Below are positions 50,164-62,290 of a stretch of 64,000 bases of DNA, piece by piece. Both the position numbers and the translations under genes were made by a program. Source of the DNA: an uncultured Pelagibacteraceae bacterium (GTDB lineage: Bacteria > Pseudomonadota > Alphaproteobacteria > Pelagibacterales > Pelagibacteraceae); assembly GCA_902523125.1 (NCBI GenBank), contig CABYYA010000001.1:1-64000 (forward strand), read 5' to 3'. Numbering within the stretch: position 1 is the stretch's first letter; every line of letters begins with the position of its first letter. The notes beneath the pieces are model-generated. The model saw only the letters and a list, made by a program, of their open reading frames with translations. It did no database searches and was not told where the DNA came from.

Positions 50164-52739
50164 TTTTTCTTTTTTTTGTTTTTTGTTTTATCGTATTCTT
50201 TTCTTTTCTCAATTAATATTAATGCTTCTTCCATTGTGAGTTCTGTTGGATCCTTTTCCTCAGGTATTGTCGCATTTAGAGATTTATATTTGATATATGG
50301 TCCGTATTGTCCCTTCATAATTCTAACTGGTTTTTTATCCTCAGGGTGTTCACCTAAATCTTTAATCATTGAAGAAGACATTCTTCCTGGTTTAGCTTCA
50401 GCAATTAATGTTATGGCTCTATTCAAACCAATAGAGAAAATTTCCTCAATATTTTCTATTCGAGCCGATTTATTTTCACACTTTAAGTAAGGACCAAATC
50501 TTCCAGTGTTTAAAGTAATTTCTTTTTGATTATCAGGATTTATTCCTAAAGATTTTGGTAATGAGCATAAAAATTGTGCTTTTTCTAGATCAATATTTTC
50601 TAACACCAAACCTTTTGGGATAGATACATTTTTTAAAAGTTCATTTACATCTGATTTAAGTTTTTTTATTTTCTTTTTTTTCTTTGGTGTTTTTTCAATT
50701 TCTATAACCTCAGGAATTTTTTCATATTGAAGATAAGGACCGAATCTTCCGTTTTTAAGATAAATATCATTACCATTTTCGTGTTTTCCAATAAATTTTG
50801 GTTCAGCTAACTGAGCTTGGGCTGCTGCTTTAGCTTTAGATAAAGGTCTTGTAAATTTACATTCAGGATAATTTGAACAACCAATAAATGCACCGCCTCT
50901 AAAGCTATTTTTTAAGCTAAGTGTCCCTGAATTACATAATTGACACTTTCTTACAATATTTCCTTTATCATCTTTATCGAAAACCAAATCTCCCAAACTA
51001 TCATTTAAAAGATCTAAGACCTCTCTTGTTCTTTTTTCCTTTACTTCAGCCACATTGTTATTGAAGTCTTTCCAGAACAGTTCCAAAACTTTTATCCAAC
51101 TTTCTTTACCAGTTGTAATCTCGTCTAACTGATCCTCTAAACCAGCAGTAAAGTTATAATCCACATATTTTGAGAACAGTTTTTCCAGAAAAGCTGAAAT
51201 AAGTTTTCCTCTATCTGTAGGAAAAAATCTTTTATTTAATATCTCTGCGTAACCTCTATTTGCTATTGTAGAAATTATACTTGCGTAAGTAGAGGGTCTT
51301 CCTATTCCTAATTCCTCTAGTTTTTTTACTAAGCTAGCCTCAGAATATCTTGGAGGGGGTTGTGTAAAATGCTGTTCATCTATTAAGGACATAATATTTA
51401 CAAGTTCTTTAGACACAGATGGTAGAATGTTTTCATCATCATCCTTACCTTGATTATTATATATCTTTAAAAATCCATCAAATTTGAGAACTGATCCACT
51501 TGCTTTGCATACTGTATCATTATTATTTGATGTAATCGTTATAGTATTTCTATCAAATTTAGCAGATTGCATTTGAGAAGATAAAGCTCTACTCCATATT
51601 AAATCATAAAGTTTATTTTGATCTGTGCTTAGATACTTTTTTACACTTTGGGGAGTTCTGATTACATCTGTGGGTCTTATTGCTTCATGTGCCTCTTGTG
51701 CATTTTTTGCCTTTTTACCAGAATAATTTAAGGCACTTTCAGGTAAATATTCATTACCGATTTCTTTTTTGATATAATCTCTAAAAGCTAAAACAGCATC
51801 TTTTGACAAATTTGTGCCATCTGTTCTCATATATGTTATCAAACCTATTGTTTCTCCTTCAATTTCGACTCCTTGATAAAGCTTTTGAGCAATTTGCATA
51901 GTTCTCGATGCACCAAACCCTAATCGACTTGAAGCTGTTTGTTGAAGAGTTGATGTAGTAAATGGTCCTGATGGATTACGATTTACCACTTTACTTGATA
52001 TATCAGTAATACTAAATTTTTTTTGATTGATACTTGATATAGCTTTATTTATCTCATCTTTATTTCTAAAAGAGAATTTTTCAATTTTGTTGTTATCTAG
52101 TTGAGTAATACTTGCAAGGATATTTTGATTTTTTTCATCTTTAAATTTGACACTTAAAGTCCAAAATTCTTCTGGTTTAAAGGACTCAATTTCATGTTCT
52201 CTTTCAGTTATCAATTTTAAAGCTACTGATTGAACTCTTCCTGCCGATTTCGAGCCAGGAAGTTTTGTCCATAATATTGGTGAAATATTAAAGCCAACCA
52301 AGTAATCTAAGGCTCTTCGAGCCATGTAAGCATCAACTAAAAGCGGTTCAATTTGTCTTGGATTTTCAATTCCATGAATTACTGCTTTTTTTGTAATTTC
52401 GTTAAAAACAACTCTTTCTATTTCTTTATCTTTAAGAAGTTTTTTTTCGTTTAGATACTCTTTTACATGCCAAGCTATTGCTTCTCCTTCACGATCAGGA
52501 TCAGTAGCTAATATAATTTTTGAGGAGTCTTTGGCTGCGTCAGTAATTTCTTTAAGATATTTTTTTGAAAAGCTATCGATCTCCCATTCCATCTTAAAAT
52601 CTTGATCTGGATCAACAGAACCATTCTTAGAAGGTAAATCTCTAATATGCCCATAACTAGCTAATACTTTATAATTATCACCTAAATATTTATTGATAGT
52701 TTTGGCTTTAGCTGGACTTTCTACAATGACCAAGTTCAT
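50160..52739 (-). CDS. topA: DNA topoisomerase I
   Basis: LVIVESPAKAKTINKYLG...ITYMRTDGTNLS; C-terminal zinc finger (CQLCNSGTLSLK...FIGCSNYPECKF). Confidence 0.97.
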   Translation of the reverse strand: MNLVIVESPAKAKTINKYLGDNYKVLASYGHIRDLPSKNGSVDPDQDFKMEWEIDSFSKKYLKEITDAAKDSSKIILATDPDREGEAIAWHVKEYLNEKKLLKDKEIERVVFNEITKKAVIHGIENPRQIEPLLVDAYMARRALDYLVGFNISPILWTKLPGSKSAGRVQSVALKLITEREHEIESFKPEEFWTLSVKFKDEKNQNILASITQLDNNKIEKFSFRNKDEINKAISSINQKKFSITDISSKVVNRNPSGPFTTSTLQQTASSRLGFGASRTMQIAQKLYQGVEIEGETIGLITYMRTDGTNLSKDAVLAFRDYIKKEIGNEYLPESALNYSGKKAKNAQEAHEAIRPTDVIRTPQSVKKYLSTDQNKLYDLIWSRALSSQMQSAKFDRNTITITSNNNDTVCKASGSVLKFDGFLKIYNNQGKDDDENILPSVSKELVNIMSLIDEQHFTQPPPRYSEASLVKKLEELGIGRPSTYASIISTIANRGYAEILNKRFFPTDRGKLISAFLEKLFSKYVDYNFTAGLEDQLDEITTGKESWIKVLELFWKDFNNNVAEVKEKRTREVLDLLNDSLGDLVFDKDDKGNIVRKCQLCNSGTLSLKNSFRGGAFIGCSNYPECKFTRPLSKAKAAAQAQLAEPKFIGKHENGNDIYLKNGRFGPYLQYEKIPEVIEIEKTPKKKKKIKKLKSDVNELLKNVSIPKGLVLENIDLEKAQFLCSLPKSLGINPDNQKEITLNTGRFGPYLKCENKSARIENIEEIFSIGLNRAITLIAEAKPGRMSSSMIKDLGEHPEDKKPVRIMKGQYGPYIKYKSLNATIPEEKDPTELTMEEALILIEKRKEYDKTKNKKKKK

Positions 52740-52775
52740 AAATGATAAACTACCTAAAAGAGTTAGATAGTCAAA

Positions 52776-53354
52776 TTAATAAATTTTTGTCTTAGTTTCT
52801 TCTTTATTTTTCAATCTTTTAATATTTTCTCGATGGGTAAAAAATATTAACACAAACATGATTATAAAAAAAAATATATCTTTAAATTGACCAGTGACCA
52901 GTAAATAAACAGGAATTGATACAGAAGCAATTAATGAAGATAAAGATGAAAATTTTGATATAGCAAAAATTACAAACCAAGATAAAGCAAAAATAATTCC
53001 GAAATAAATATTTATAACAAATAGAATACCAACGTATGTTGCAACACCTTTCCCTCCTCTAAATTTTAACCATATAGGAAACACATGGCCAAGAAATGCA
53101 CTTAATGAAGCTAAGTATAGAAAATCTGTGTAATAAATTTTAACAAATATAACTGGGATAACAGCTTTTAAAATATCAAGAGCTAGAGTTGTGTATCCAA
53201 CAATTTTATTTCCAGACCTAAGTACATTCGTAGCCCCAATATTTCCAGACCCAATTTCTCTTATATCTTTTTTCAAAAAAAATTTTGTTAATATTAATCC
53301 AAATGGAATTGAACCCATTAAATAGGAAATTATACCTATGATTAAAATGTCCAT
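52776..53354 (-). CDS. plsY: Acyl-phosphate glycerol-3-phosphate acyltransferase
   Basis: YLMGSIPFGLIL...GSGNIGATNVLR...FRGGKGVAT. Confidence 0.95.
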   Translation of the reverse strand: MDILIIGIISYLMGSIPFGLILTKFFLKKDIREIGSGNIGATNVLRSGNKIVGYTTLALDILKAVIPVIFVKIYYTDFLYLASLSAFLGHVFPIWLKFRGGKGVATYVGILFVINIYFGIIFALSWFVIFAISKFSSLSSLIASVSIPVYLLVTGQFKDIFFFIIMFVLIFFTHRENIKRLKNKEETKTKIY

Positions 53355-53355
53355 A

Positions 53356-54666
53356 TTATAGCTTAAATAATTCTTTACCGTTTACAAATGTATTTGTGAC
53401 TTTACCTTGGAGTTTTTTATCCTCTATAGATGTATTTTTTGATTTTGAAATAAGTTTATCTTTCTTTACAATCCAAGGTTTGTCTACATCTACTATACAA
53501 AAATCAGCATCGTTACCAACAGATAAATTCCCTTTATTTATCCTTAATATTTTAGCTGGGTTTGATGTTAATGCTTTGATTATAGTCTCCAGTTTGAGAG
53601 ATCCATTATGATATAATTCTAAACTTAGAGACAACAGAGTTTCTATGCCTGACGCGCCAGTTGCTGCTTGAGCAAACGTTAATCTTTTCGATTCTTCATC
53701 TTCAGGTTTGTGATCTGAAACTATTACATCAATTAGATCGTCTTTTAATCCTTGTACTAAAGCTAATCTATCTTCTTCTCTTCTTAATGGTGGAGATAAT
53801 TTCAAAAATGTTTTGAAATCTCCTATGTCGTTTTCATTTAAAGATAAGTTATTAACTGAAACACCACATGTGAATTTTACTATTTCCTTTCTTGATTTAA
53901 TTACTTCGACAGACTTTTGTGATGATAATTGAGAGATATGATATCTACATTTAACCTTTTCCAATAATGTTAAATCTCTCTCGATTAAAATACGTTCAGC
54001 AATCTCAGGTATACCAGATAAACCCAATTTAGAGGCAATAATCCCAGAATTAATCATACCATTTTTTGCAAGCTCATGATCTTCAGCGTGCTGCATAATT
54101 AAACTTCTCAAATCTTTGGCAGAATTCATTATTCTAGACATTAATCTTGGATTTTGAATTGTTTTAACACCATCAGTAAATGCAATTATTCCTTTACTTT
54201 GTAAGAGACCAAATTCAGTCATGTTTTTACCCTCAGTATTCCTCGTTAAGGAAGCACATGGAAAAATATTTATTTTTGATTTATCTCTTCCTCTTCTTTT
54301 TAAAAAATCGACTATAGATACGTTGTCAATTACTGGATCTGTATTAGGCATTGTTACTACTGAGGTGACACCCCCAGAGAGTGCTGCATTACTTAATGTT
54401 CTAAAATTTTCTTTATACTCATACCCCGGTTCACCAACAAAAACTCGCATATCAACTAATCCAGGAAAAATATACTTTCCTTTTAGATCAGTTGGTTTTT
54501 CTCTACTTGGTAAATTATTAATATTTACTTTTTTTCCAACAGCCTCAATTTTTCCATCTTCACTTATAATCAAACCTCCATTTTCATTTATGAAGTTATG
54601 AGGATCAATTATATTAGCATTTATAAAATATTGTTTTTTCATTATGTACAAAATATTTTTAGACAA
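53356..54666 (-). CDS. pyrC: Dihydroorotase
   Basis: [22 protein letters not shown]...[30 protein letters not shown]. Confidence 0.93.
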   Translation of the reverse strand: MSKNILYIMKKQYFINANIIDPHNFINENGGLIISEDGKIEAVGKKVNINNLPSREKPTDLKGKYIFPGLVDMRVFVGEPGYEYKENFRTLSNAALSGGVTSVVTMPNTDPVIDNVSIVDFLKRRGRDKSKINIFPCASLTRNTEGKNMTEFGLLQSKGIIAFTDGVKTIQNPRLMSRIMNSAKDLRSLIMQHAEDHELAKNGMINSGIIASKLGLSGIPEIAERILIERDLTLLEKVKCRYHISQLSSQKSVEVIKSRKEIVKFTCGVSVNNLSLNENDIGDFKTFLKLSPPLRREEDRLALVQGLKDDLIDVIVSDHKPEDEESKRLTFAQAATGASGIETLLSLSLELYHNGSLKLETIIKALTSNPAKILRINKGNLSVGNDADFCIVDVDKPWIVKKDKLISKSKNTSIEDKKLQGKVTNTFVNGKELFKL

Positions 54667-55622
54667 GCCATTCTTACTGCAACACCTAATTCAACTTGTT
54701 CTTTAATTACACTTTTGTTGATATCATCGGCTAGCATTGTATCTATTTCTATACCTCTATTCATTGGGCCAGGATGCATAATTAAAGCATCAGATTTAGC
54801 GTGTTCTAATTTATCAGGTGTTAATCCGTAATATTCATAATACTCTCTATTGGACGAAAGGTATGAACTTGTCATTCGTTCACTTTGTAATCTTAACATC
54901 ATAACAATATCGCAATCTTTCAACCCTTTTTTCATATCTGTAAAAGTTGAAACACCGAATTTTTCAATTTCTCTCGGCATAAGATTTGTTGGAGCAATTA
55001 TGTTTACTTCTGCACCTAACATACTAAGTAAATAAATATTTGATCTTGCTACCCTTGAATGAAGTATATCTCCACAGATTGCGATTTTTAATCCTTGAAT
55101 TTTATTTTTTCGAGTAATAATTGTTAATGCGTCCAATAAAGCTTGGGTAGGGTGCTCTCTTCTTCCGTCACCAGCATTTAGAACTGCACAATTTACTTTT
55201 TGTGAAAGTAGATTACATGCTCCAGAGTCTTGATGTCTAATTACAATAATATCAGGATGCATTGCATTAAGTGTCATTGCCGTATCTATCAATGTTTCAC
55301 CTTTTTTAATTGCTGAGTTGCTAATATTCATAGACATAACGTCAGCTCCAAGTCTTTTACCAGCTAATTCAAAAGAGCTTTGAGTTCTAGTGGATGGCTC
55401 AAAAAATAAATTAATTTGAGTTTTACCACTTAAAATATCAACTTTTTTATTTTTACTTTGATTTACTTTTATAAATGAATTTGCTTCATCAAGTATTAAA
55501 TTGACATCATTAATCGATAGATCTTGGATTCCTAACAAATGTTTTTGTGAAATTTTAATAGCTTTGTTTGTTTTAATAGCCATTAAAACCAACTCTATAA
55601 CTATAAACCTCTGTAATAGCAA
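54642..55622 (-). CDS. pyrB: Aspartate carbamoyltransferase catalytic subunit
   Basis: [20 protein letters not shown]...[12 protein letters not shown]; internal Met (MAIKTNKAI) is the likelier start. Confidence 0.96.
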   Translation of the reverse strand: MLLQRFIVIELVLMAIKTNKAIKISQKHLLGIQDLSINDVNLILDEANSFIKVNQSKNKKVDILSGKTQINLFFEPSTRTQSSFELAGKRLGADVMSMNISNSAIKKGETLIDTAMTLNAMHPDIIVIRHQDSGACNLLSQKVNCAVLNAGDGRREHPTQALLDALTIITRKNKIQGLKIAICGDILHSRVARSNIYLLSMLGAEVNIIAPTNLMPREIEKFGVSTFTDMKKGLKDCDIVMMLRLQSERMTSSYLSSNREYYEYYGLTPDKLEHAKSDALIMHPGPMNRGIEIDTMLADDINKSVIKEQVELGVAVRMACLKIFCT

Positions 55623-55625
55623 GTA

Positions 55626-56081
55626 TTAATTGTTTAGAAAATCCAAAGCCCCTTGCAATATAAAAGCAGCAGCGTTTTCATCTATCTTTTTTTCCCTTTT
55701 ACTAACATTAATATCTAATTGACTAGATAGGTTAAAAGCACCAACAGTTGAAAGTCTCTCATCCCACAGGCAAATCGGAATGTCTAAGTTTTTTTCAATA
55801 TTTTCTGTGGTATCTTTCACTGATTGAGCTGACCTACCTGAAGATCCATCCATATTTAAAGGATTTCCAACAATGATCCCTTTTATATTATTTTCATTAA
55901 TAATTAATCTGAGTTCATCAATAAGATCCTTAAGCGAATTTCTATTTATTGTTTTATGCGGAGTGGCTATTAGTTGTTTTTCATCACAGATTGACACACC
56001 AATTCTTTTAGAGCCCAGGTCTAAACCTATCAATCTACACTTATCTGAGTGTTTCTTTTTGAATTCCTCTAAAGTGATCAT
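55626..56081 (-). CDS. ruvX: RuvX/YqgF-family Holliday junction resolvase
   Basis: LIGLDLGSKRIGVSICD...VGNPLNMDGSSGRSAQSV...LWDERLSTV. Confidence 0.94.
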   Translation of the reverse strand: MITLEEFKKKHSDKCRLIGLDLGSKRIGVSICDEKQLIATPHKTINRNSLKDLIDELRLIINENNIKGIIVGNPLNMDGSSGRSAQSVKDTTENIEKNLDIPICLWDERLSTVGAFNLSSQLDINVSKREKKIDENAAAFILQGALDFLNN

Positions 56082-56131
56082 ATTGTATATTTTAAACTTA
56101 AGTGATACTTTGCGTCATATTTAAATAGCAT

Positions 56132-56419
56132 ATGAGCATAGATCTTAAAACAATAAAGCATATATCTAAATTAGCAAGAATTTCAGTTGATGAGCAAAGA
56201 GCTGAAAAATTGGCTGGAGATTTAAATTCTATTTTTGATTTCATTGAAAAACTTAATGAATTAAAAACGGATAATGTAGAACCATTAACTTCTATTGCTG
56301 AAACAACCTTAAAATTAAGATCTGATGAAGTAAAAAGTAAAAATATAAGAGAACAAATTATTAAAAATTCTCCTCAGGATAATGAGGATTATTTTGTAGT
56401 GCCTAAGGTGATTGAATAA
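56132..56419 (+). CDS. gatC: Asp/Glu-tRNA amidotransferase subunit C
   Basis: TIKHISKLARISVDEQRAEKLAGDLNSIFDFIEKLNELKTDNVEPLTSI. Confidence 0.95.
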   Translation: MSIDLKTIKHISKLARISVDEQRAEKLAGDLNSIFDFIEKLNELKTDNVEPLTSIAETTLKLRSDEVKSKNIREQIIKNSPQDNEDYFVVPKVIE

Positions 56420-57876
56420 TGTCAGATATAACAAAACAATCTCTTACTGAATTAGTTGAAAATATAAAAAATAAGAAACTTTCTTCAACAGATGTAACCA
56501 AAGCATTTATTGATAGATCTGAAAAATCTGAGGAATTGAATGCTTATATTACAAATGATTTTACTTCAGCCATAGATAAGGCAAAAAAATTTGATCAAAA
56601 ACCTAATTTAGATTTAAAACTGCCTGGTATTCCAATGGCGGTTAAGGATTTATTTTGTACCAAAAATATTAAAACAACTGCTGGTAGTAAAATTTTGAAT
56701 AACTTTGTACCAACTTATGAATCAACCGTAACCGAAAATATCTGGAATGAAGGTGCAATACTTCTAGGTAAGTTAAACTGTGATGAGTTTGCAATGGGTT
56801 CATCAAATGAAACAAGTTTCTTTGGTAATGTACAAAATCCTATTGATAAAAATTTAGTCCCAGGTGGATCATCTGGTGGTTCAGCTTCAGCTGTAGCTGG
56901 ACAACTAACACCTATTACAATTGGTACCGATACTGGTGGATCAATTAGACAACCAGCCTCTTTCACTGGAATTGTAGGATTAAAACCTACATATGGAAGT
57001 TGCTCAAGATATGGGATAGTTGCTTTTGCTTCATCATTGGATCAAGCCGGACCTATGGCACAAAATGTTAAAGATTGTGCTTTATTACATGAAGTGATTA
57101 GTTCCTACGATCCTAAAGACTCTACTTCGATAAATTTTAAAAGAAATCATTTCAGCAAGGAACTTACAAATAACATAAAAGGAAAAAAAATTGGAATACC
57201 AAAAGAGTATAGAGTTGATGGTATGCCAAAAGAAATTGAAGATCTTTGGCAAAAGGGCATTCAGTATATTAAAGATTGTGGTGCTGAAACCATTGATATT
57301 TCTCTACCATATACAAGTTATGCCTTACCAACATATTATATAGTTGCTCCAGCAGAGGCATCATCAAACTTAGCAAGATATGATGGAGTTAAGTATGGAT
57401 TTAGAGCCAAAGGAGAAAATTTAATTGATATGTATGAGAAAACAAGATCAGAAGGTTTTGGAGCTGAAGTTCAAAGAAGAATTATGATTGGAACTTATGT
57501 TTTGTCTTCAGGATATTATGATGCATATTATCTTAAAGCTCAAAAAGTAAGGAAACTCATTAAAAATGATTTTGATGAAGCATATAAAAAAGTTGATGCA
57601 ATTTTAACTCCATCAACACCTAGCTCAGCATTTAAAATAGGTGAAAAAACAAATGATCCAGTTTCAATGTATCTAAATGACATATTTACTGTTCCTGTTA
57701 ACTTAGCTGGACTCCCAGGCGTCTCAATACCTGCCGGACATGACTCAAAAGGTTACCCTTTAGGTTTACAAATTATTGGCAAAGCTTTTGATGAACAGAA
57801 TATATTGAATATAGCTTATGCTATGGAAGAAAAGATCAATTTTAAAAACAAAATTACTGATTGGTGGATAAAATGA
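56419..57876 (+). CDS. gatA: Asp/Glu-tRNA amidotransferase subunit A
   Basis: Amidase signature [36 protein letters not shown]. Confidence 0.98.
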   Translation: MSDITKQSLTELVENIKNKKLSSTDVTKAFIDRSEKSEELNAYITNDFTSAIDKAKKFDQKPNLDLKLPGIPMAVKDLFCTKNIKTTAGSKILNNFVPTYESTVTENIWNEGAILLGKLNCDEFAMGSSNETSFFGNVQNPIDKNLVPGGSSGGSASAVAGQLTPITIGTDTGGSIRQPASFTGIVGLKPTYGSCSRYGIVAFASSLDQAGPMAQNVKDCALLHEVISSYDPKDSTSINFKRNHFSKELTNNIKGKKIGIPKEYRVDGMPKEIEDLWQKGIQYIKDCGAETIDISLPYTSYALPTYYIVAPAEASSNLARYDGVKYGFRAKGENLIDMYEKTRSEGFGAEVQRRIMIGTYVLSSGYYDAYYLKAQKVRKLIKNDFDEAYKKVDAILTPSTPSSAFKIGEKTNDPVSMYLNDIFTVPVNLAGLPGVSIPAGHDSKGYPLGLQIIGKAFDEQNILNIAYAMEEKINFKNKITDWWIK

Positions 57877-59348
57877 GTAAAAAATATTCAGAATACTTTA
57901 TTAATCGAAAAGATAATCAGTATGAGGTTGTAATTGGTTTAGAAGTTCACGCTCAAGTCTTATCTGAGTCAAAATTATTTTCTAATTCAGCAACCAAATT
58001 TGGAGCAGAACCTAATACGCAAGTTAGTTTAGTTGATGCTGCATTTCCAGGAATGTTACCAGTAATAAATGAATTTTGTGTCAAACAAGCAATTAAAACT
58101 GGTATTGGCCTTAACGCAAAAATTAATAAACGTTCAGTATTTGATAGAAAAAATTATTTTTATGCTGATTTGCCCCAAGGATATCAAATTTCACAATTTA
58201 AAGATCCAATAGTAGGTGAGGGCAAAGTTATTTTGGATATGCCTAATGGTCAAAAAGAAGTTGGAATAGAGAGATTACATTTAGAACAAGACGCTGGAAA
58301 AAGTATTCATGATCTCGACCCACAAAATACCTTTGTAGATTTAAATAGATCAGGGGTAGCTTTAATGGAAATAGTGAGCAAACCTGATCTAAGATCACCA
58401 GATGAGGTTAATGCTTACATCAAAAAACTAAGATCTATAATGAGGTATCTAGGAACTTGTGATGGTAATATGCAAGAAGGTTCTTTAAGAGCTGATGTAA
58501 ATGTCTCTGTCAGACCAAAAGGCTCAAAAGAATTTGGGACTCGATGTGAAATTAAAAATGTTAATTCAATAAAGTTTATGCAGATGGCAATAGAATATGA
58601 GGCTAATAGGCAAGTTGATTTAATAGAAGAAGGTAAAACTATTGATCAAGAAACTAGACTTTTTGATACAAAAAAAAATGAGACAAGATCAATGAGATCA
58701 AAAGAAGATGCTCATGATTACAGATATTTTCCTGACCCTGATTTGCTACCTTTAGAGGTTTCAGAAAAATTTATTGAAGAACTTAGAAATGATATTCCAG
58801 AACTTCCAGATGATAAAAAGAAAAGATTTATTGAAGAGTTTAAATTGTCTCCTTATGAAGCAAATATTTTAGTATCTGATATTGATACTGCGAAATACTT
58901 TGAAGAGGTTGTAACTAAAATGGGTAAAAACAAAAATATTAAGTTAGCAGTCAATTGGATTACAGGAGAACTATTTGCTGTTTTAAATAGCAAAGGTTTA
59001 GAAATTTCTCAAAGTCCAGTGAGTGCTAAGAATTTCGCTATTTTGATAAATCTAATTAAGAATGGAACTATCTCGGGAAAGATAGCAAAAACTGTTTTTG
59101 AATTGATGATTGATGGTGATAAAGATCCTCAAAAGATTGTAGAAGAAAAAGGATTAAAACAACAAAGTGATCCAAAAGCTTTAGAGGCATTAATTGATAA
59201 AATAATTAATGATAACAGAGAAAAAGCTATTGAATATAAACAAGGTAAAGAAAAATTATTCGGTTTTTTTGTTGGTCAAGCGATGAAGGCATCAGGTGGA
59301 AAAGCTAACCCTCAGTTAATCAATGAGATCCTAAAGAAAAAATTATAA
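57861..59348 (+). CDS. gatB: Asp/Glu-tRNA amidotransferase subunit B
   Basis: [21 protein letters not shown]; start may be ATG 57873. Confidence 0.97.
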   Translation: MVDKMSKKYSEYFINRKDNQYEVVIGLEVHAQVLSESKLFSNSATKFGAEPNTQVSLVDAAFPGMLPVINEFCVKQAIKTGIGLNAKINKRSVFDRKNYFYADLPQGYQISQFKDPIVGEGKVILDMPNGQKEVGIERLHLEQDAGKSIHDLDPQNTFVDLNRSGVALMEIVSKPDLRSPDEVNAYIKKLRSIMRYLGTCDGNMQEGSLRADVNVSVRPKGSKEFGTRCEIKNVNSIKFMQMAIEYEANRQVDLIEEGKTIDQETRLFDTKKNETRSMRSKEDAHDYRYFPDPDLLPLEVSEKFIEELRNDIPELPDDKKKRFIEEFKLSPYEANILVSDIDTAKYFEEVVTKMGKNKNIKLAVNWITGELFAVLNSKGLEISQSPVSAKNFAILINLIKNGTISGKIAKTVFELMIDGDKDPQKIVEEKGLKQQSDPKALEALIDKIINDNREKAIEYKQGKEKLFGFFVGQAMKASGGKANPQLINEILKKKL

Positions 59349-59352
59349 GGTT

Positions 59353-60003
59353 ATGGGTTCAGACCTTAACATCACTAAACATTTACAAGACTATATCCTT
59401 AAGAATGGTTTGAAATTGCATCCAATTCAAAAAGAAATAATAGATTACAACTTATCACTTGGTGATACAAAAAGAATGCAAATCTCTATTTCTCAATGTC
59501 AATTTCTACATCTGATTATTAAGGTTTCCAAAATCAAAAAAGTCCTAGAGATTGGAACTTTTACAGGTTTAAGTACGTTATCTATGGCTTTAGCATTACC
59601 AAATGAAGGAAGCATAATAGCATTAGATAAAAATGAGGAGACAAACAAAGTTGCTCAAAAATTTTTTAAAAAAGCTAAACAAGATTATAAAATTAAAACT
59701 ATAATTAAACCAGCATTAGAAACCTTGATGAGTATTAGAAATGAAAAATTTGATTTAGTCTTTATTGATGCAGATAAAATTAATTACAAAAAATATTATG
59801 AGATTTCGTTAGATTTATTGAATAAAGAGGGTTTAGTGATAATTGACAATGTATTATGGCATGGAGAAGTTATTAATAAAGATATTAATGATAAATTTAC
59901 TAAAAGTATAAGAGATTTGAATGATTTTATCTCTAAAGATAAGAGAATTGAAAAAGTCATGGTACCATTTGGTGATGGAATGACTGTTTGTAGGAAGGTT
60001 TAA
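59353..60003 (+). CDS. O-methyltransferase (caffeoyl-CoA OMT family)
   Basis: VLEIGTFTGLSTLSMALALP...FDLVFIDADKINYKKYYEISLDLL...GLVIIDNVLWHGEV. Confidence 0.92.
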   Translation: MGSDLNITKHLQDYILKNGLKLHPIQKEIIDYNLSLGDTKRMQISISQCQFLHLIIKVSKIKKVLEIGTFTGLSTLSMALALPNEGSIIALDKNEETNKVAQKFFKKAKQDYKIKTIIKPALETLMSIRNEKFDLVFIDADKINYKKYYEISLDLLNKEGLVIIDNVLWHGEVINKDINDKFTKSIRDLNDFISKDKRIEKVMVPFGDGMTVCRKV

Positions 60004-60911
60004 TGTTCACTATATTCGGTTTTTATAAATTTCAAAAAATAAATAATTTAAAAAAAAACCAAATAAAATTAAATAATCTCTTGTTAGATAAAAACATAAA
60101 TGGATCAATTATTATATCCAAAGAAGGTTTAAATGGATCTATTTCTGGAATAAATAAGGATATTAAAACTGTAATTATTCAAATCAAAAAATGTTTGAAT
60201 ATAAAAGAATTTGATAGTTTTAATAATTCTAAAAGTAGATTTCAACCTTTTCATAAACCAAAAGTTAAAATCAAAAAAGAAGTTGTACCGATGGACCTAA
60301 AAATAACGAATAGATTAAAAAAAAAGAATAGTCATATAGAGCCAACAGAATGGAATAAATTAATAAAAAATAAAAAAACTCTTTTATTAGATGCAAGAAA
60401 ACCTTTTGAACATAAAGTTGGTTCTTTTAAAAAATCAGTAAACCCTAAAATAGGTAACTTTAGAGATTTTCCAAAATACTTAAAAAAGTTAAAAAAAGAT
60501 GAGCCAATAGCAATGTTTTGTACTGGAGGAATAAGATGTGAAAAAGCGTCTGTATATTTAGAGAAAAAGGGTTTTAGGAATATTTATCAATTAAAAGGTG
60601 GAATTCTGAATTATTTAAAGAAAGTAAAACAAAAAAATAGTCTATGGAAAGGTGAATGTTTTGTATTTGATAACAGAGTAAGTTTAAAGCACGGTCTAGA
60701 ACAGGGAACATATTCAATTTGTGGTGGATGCAGGCAACCAATTTCAGTGAAGGATAAAAAATCTGATAAATATGAAGAGGGTGTAACTTGCCCTAATTGT
60801 TTTAATAAACTCTCAAAAGTTCAAAAATCTCGTTTTAGAATGAGACAAAGTCAGATATATAAAGCAAAGCTATCAGGAAAAAAATATAATTTCCAAAAAG
60901 AATTTAATTAA
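60003..60911 (+). CDS. trhO: tRNA uridine(34) hydroxylase / rhodanese-domain protein
   Basis: SIIISKEGLNGSISG...LLLDARKPFEHKVGSF...AMFCTGGIRCEKASVYL. Confidence 0.92.
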   Translation: MFTIFGFYKFQKINNLKKNQIKLNNLLLDKNINGSIIISKEGLNGSISGINKDIKTVIIQIKKCLNIKEFDSFNNSKSRFQPFHKPKVKIKKEVVPMDLKITNRLKKKNSHIEPTEWNKLIKNKKTLLLDARKPFEHKVGSFKKSVNPKIGNFRDFPKYLKKLKKDEPIAMFCTGGIRCEKASVYLEKKGFRNIYQLKGGILNYLKKVKQKNSLWKGECFVFDNRVSLKHGLEQGTYSICGGCRQPISVKDKKSDKYEEGVTCPNCFNKLSKVQKSRFRMRQSQIYKAKLSGKKYNFQKEFN

Positions 60912-60919
60912 GGATTTAT

Positions 60920-62290
60920 TTGTCACAATCTTTCAAATTAACTAAAGATCCAATATGGTTTTTGCTTAGAAAAGTTACTATCCCAGCAAGTGTTGGTTCA
61001 TTATTTCAAACTTTTTACAATTTAGTAGATACTTGGTTCGCAGGAAGAATATCTGCTGAAGCAATAGCAGCAATTGAAAAATCTTTTCCAATTTACTTTA
61101 CCATTATTGCGATAGGAGTTGGATTAACGGCAGGGACTAATACTTTAATTGGAAATAATATAGGTGCTAAGGATAAGAGGAAGGCGTCATTATTTGTTGC
61201 ACAGTCAATTATATTTGCAATCTTTTTGTCGATTCTAGTAACTTTTTTTGGTTTGAATGTTTCAGATTTTTTACTTTCCTTAATGGGATCAGACCAAGAG
61301 GGAATTATTTTAACTAGAAAATATCTTGATGTAATTTTTTATGGAACAATAATAGTTTTGATCCAGATTTCATTAAATGGAACTTTAAATGCACAAGGGG
61401 ATACAAAAAGCTATAGAAACGTTTTAATTTTTAGTTTCTTTTTAAACATTATTCTAAATCCATTATTTATTTTTGGTTATAGTTTTGTACCAGCTTTTGG
61501 TATAGCTGGACTTGCTATTGCAACTGTAGTAGCACAATTTATTGGTCTTCTATATTTAGCCTACAAAGTTTATTGTTGTGAGTTAAAACAATATCTTAAG
61601 CCTGAGTGTTTTATACCAAAATTCAACCTTCTAGGAGAACTCCTATATCAGACAATTCCTGTAATGTTCAGTATGTTATTAATTGGTGTAGGTATATTTA
61701 ATATTCTTTACTTCATTGGTAAATTTGGAGATTTAGCTACTGCTGGTTACGGTGCTGCTTTGCGAATTGAGCAAGTTTTTTTACTTCCGGTAATTGGTTT
61801 AAATACTGCAGTATTATCTATTGGGGGACAAAATTTTGGTGCAAAAAATTTTGATAGATTAAGAGAATTATATAAAAAGGCTCTTTTTTTTGGATCATCT
61901 TTTATGATTTGTGCGGGAATAATAATTTTTTTGGGTGCAGAATTTTTAGTTTCATTATTTACTGATAATTCAGAGGCTATAAAACATGGCACAATATATT
62001 TAAAAGTTGCTGCATTGATTGGTCCAATTTATCCTGTTTTTTTTATAACAACTGCAGTATTCCAAGCAGTTAAAAAACCACTATATAGTCTTTACTTGAG
62101 TGTTTTAAGACTAACAGCGCTTCCATTTTTAAGTTTGTGGTATGTAATTAATATTAAAGGGGGAGATTATCAGGATATTTTTTACACAATATTAGTAACA
62201 AATTGGTTTATGGGAATTGCAGTTCTTATGTTTATTGGGTATTTTTTGAACAATGTTTTCAAACAAAATAAAAGTCTTTTTACTTATTAG
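60920..62290 (+). CDS. MATE family efflux transporter
   Basis: SVGSLFQTFYNLVDTWFAGRISAEAIAAI; multiple TM segments; TTG start. Confidence 0.92.
   Translation: MSQSFKLTKDPIWFLLRKVTIPASVGSLFQTFYNLVDTWFAGRISAEAIAAIEKSFPIYFTIIAIGVGLTAGTNTLIGNNIGAKDKRKASLFVAQSIIFAIFLSILVTFFGLNVSDFLLSLMGSDQEGIILTRKYLDVIFYGTIIVLIQISLNGTLNAQGDTKSYRNVLIFSFFLNIILNPLFIFGYSFVPAFGIAGLAIATVVAQFIGLLYLAYKVYCCELKQYLKPECFIPKFNLLGELLYQTIPVMFSMLLIGVGIFNILYFIGKFGDLATAGYGAALRIEQVFLLPVIGLNTAVLSIGGQNFGAKNFDRLRELYKKALFFGSSFMICAGIIIFLGAEFLVSLFTDNSEAIKHGTIYLKVAALIGPIYPVFFITTAVFQAVKKPLYSLYLSVLRLTALPFLSLWYVINIKGGDYQDIFYTILVTNWFMGIAVLMFIGYFLNNVFKQNKSLFTY

Noticed and set aside
50152-50490. 112-aa plus-strand ORF opposite topA
   Set aside because: Antisense to the Lys-rich topA C-terminus; hydrophobicity is a by-product of the complementary strand.
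62253-62290. 38-nt overlap of the MATE and nuclease genes as unusual
   Set aside because: Short same-strand overlaps are common in streamlined genomes, and the true nuclease start could be slightly downstream.
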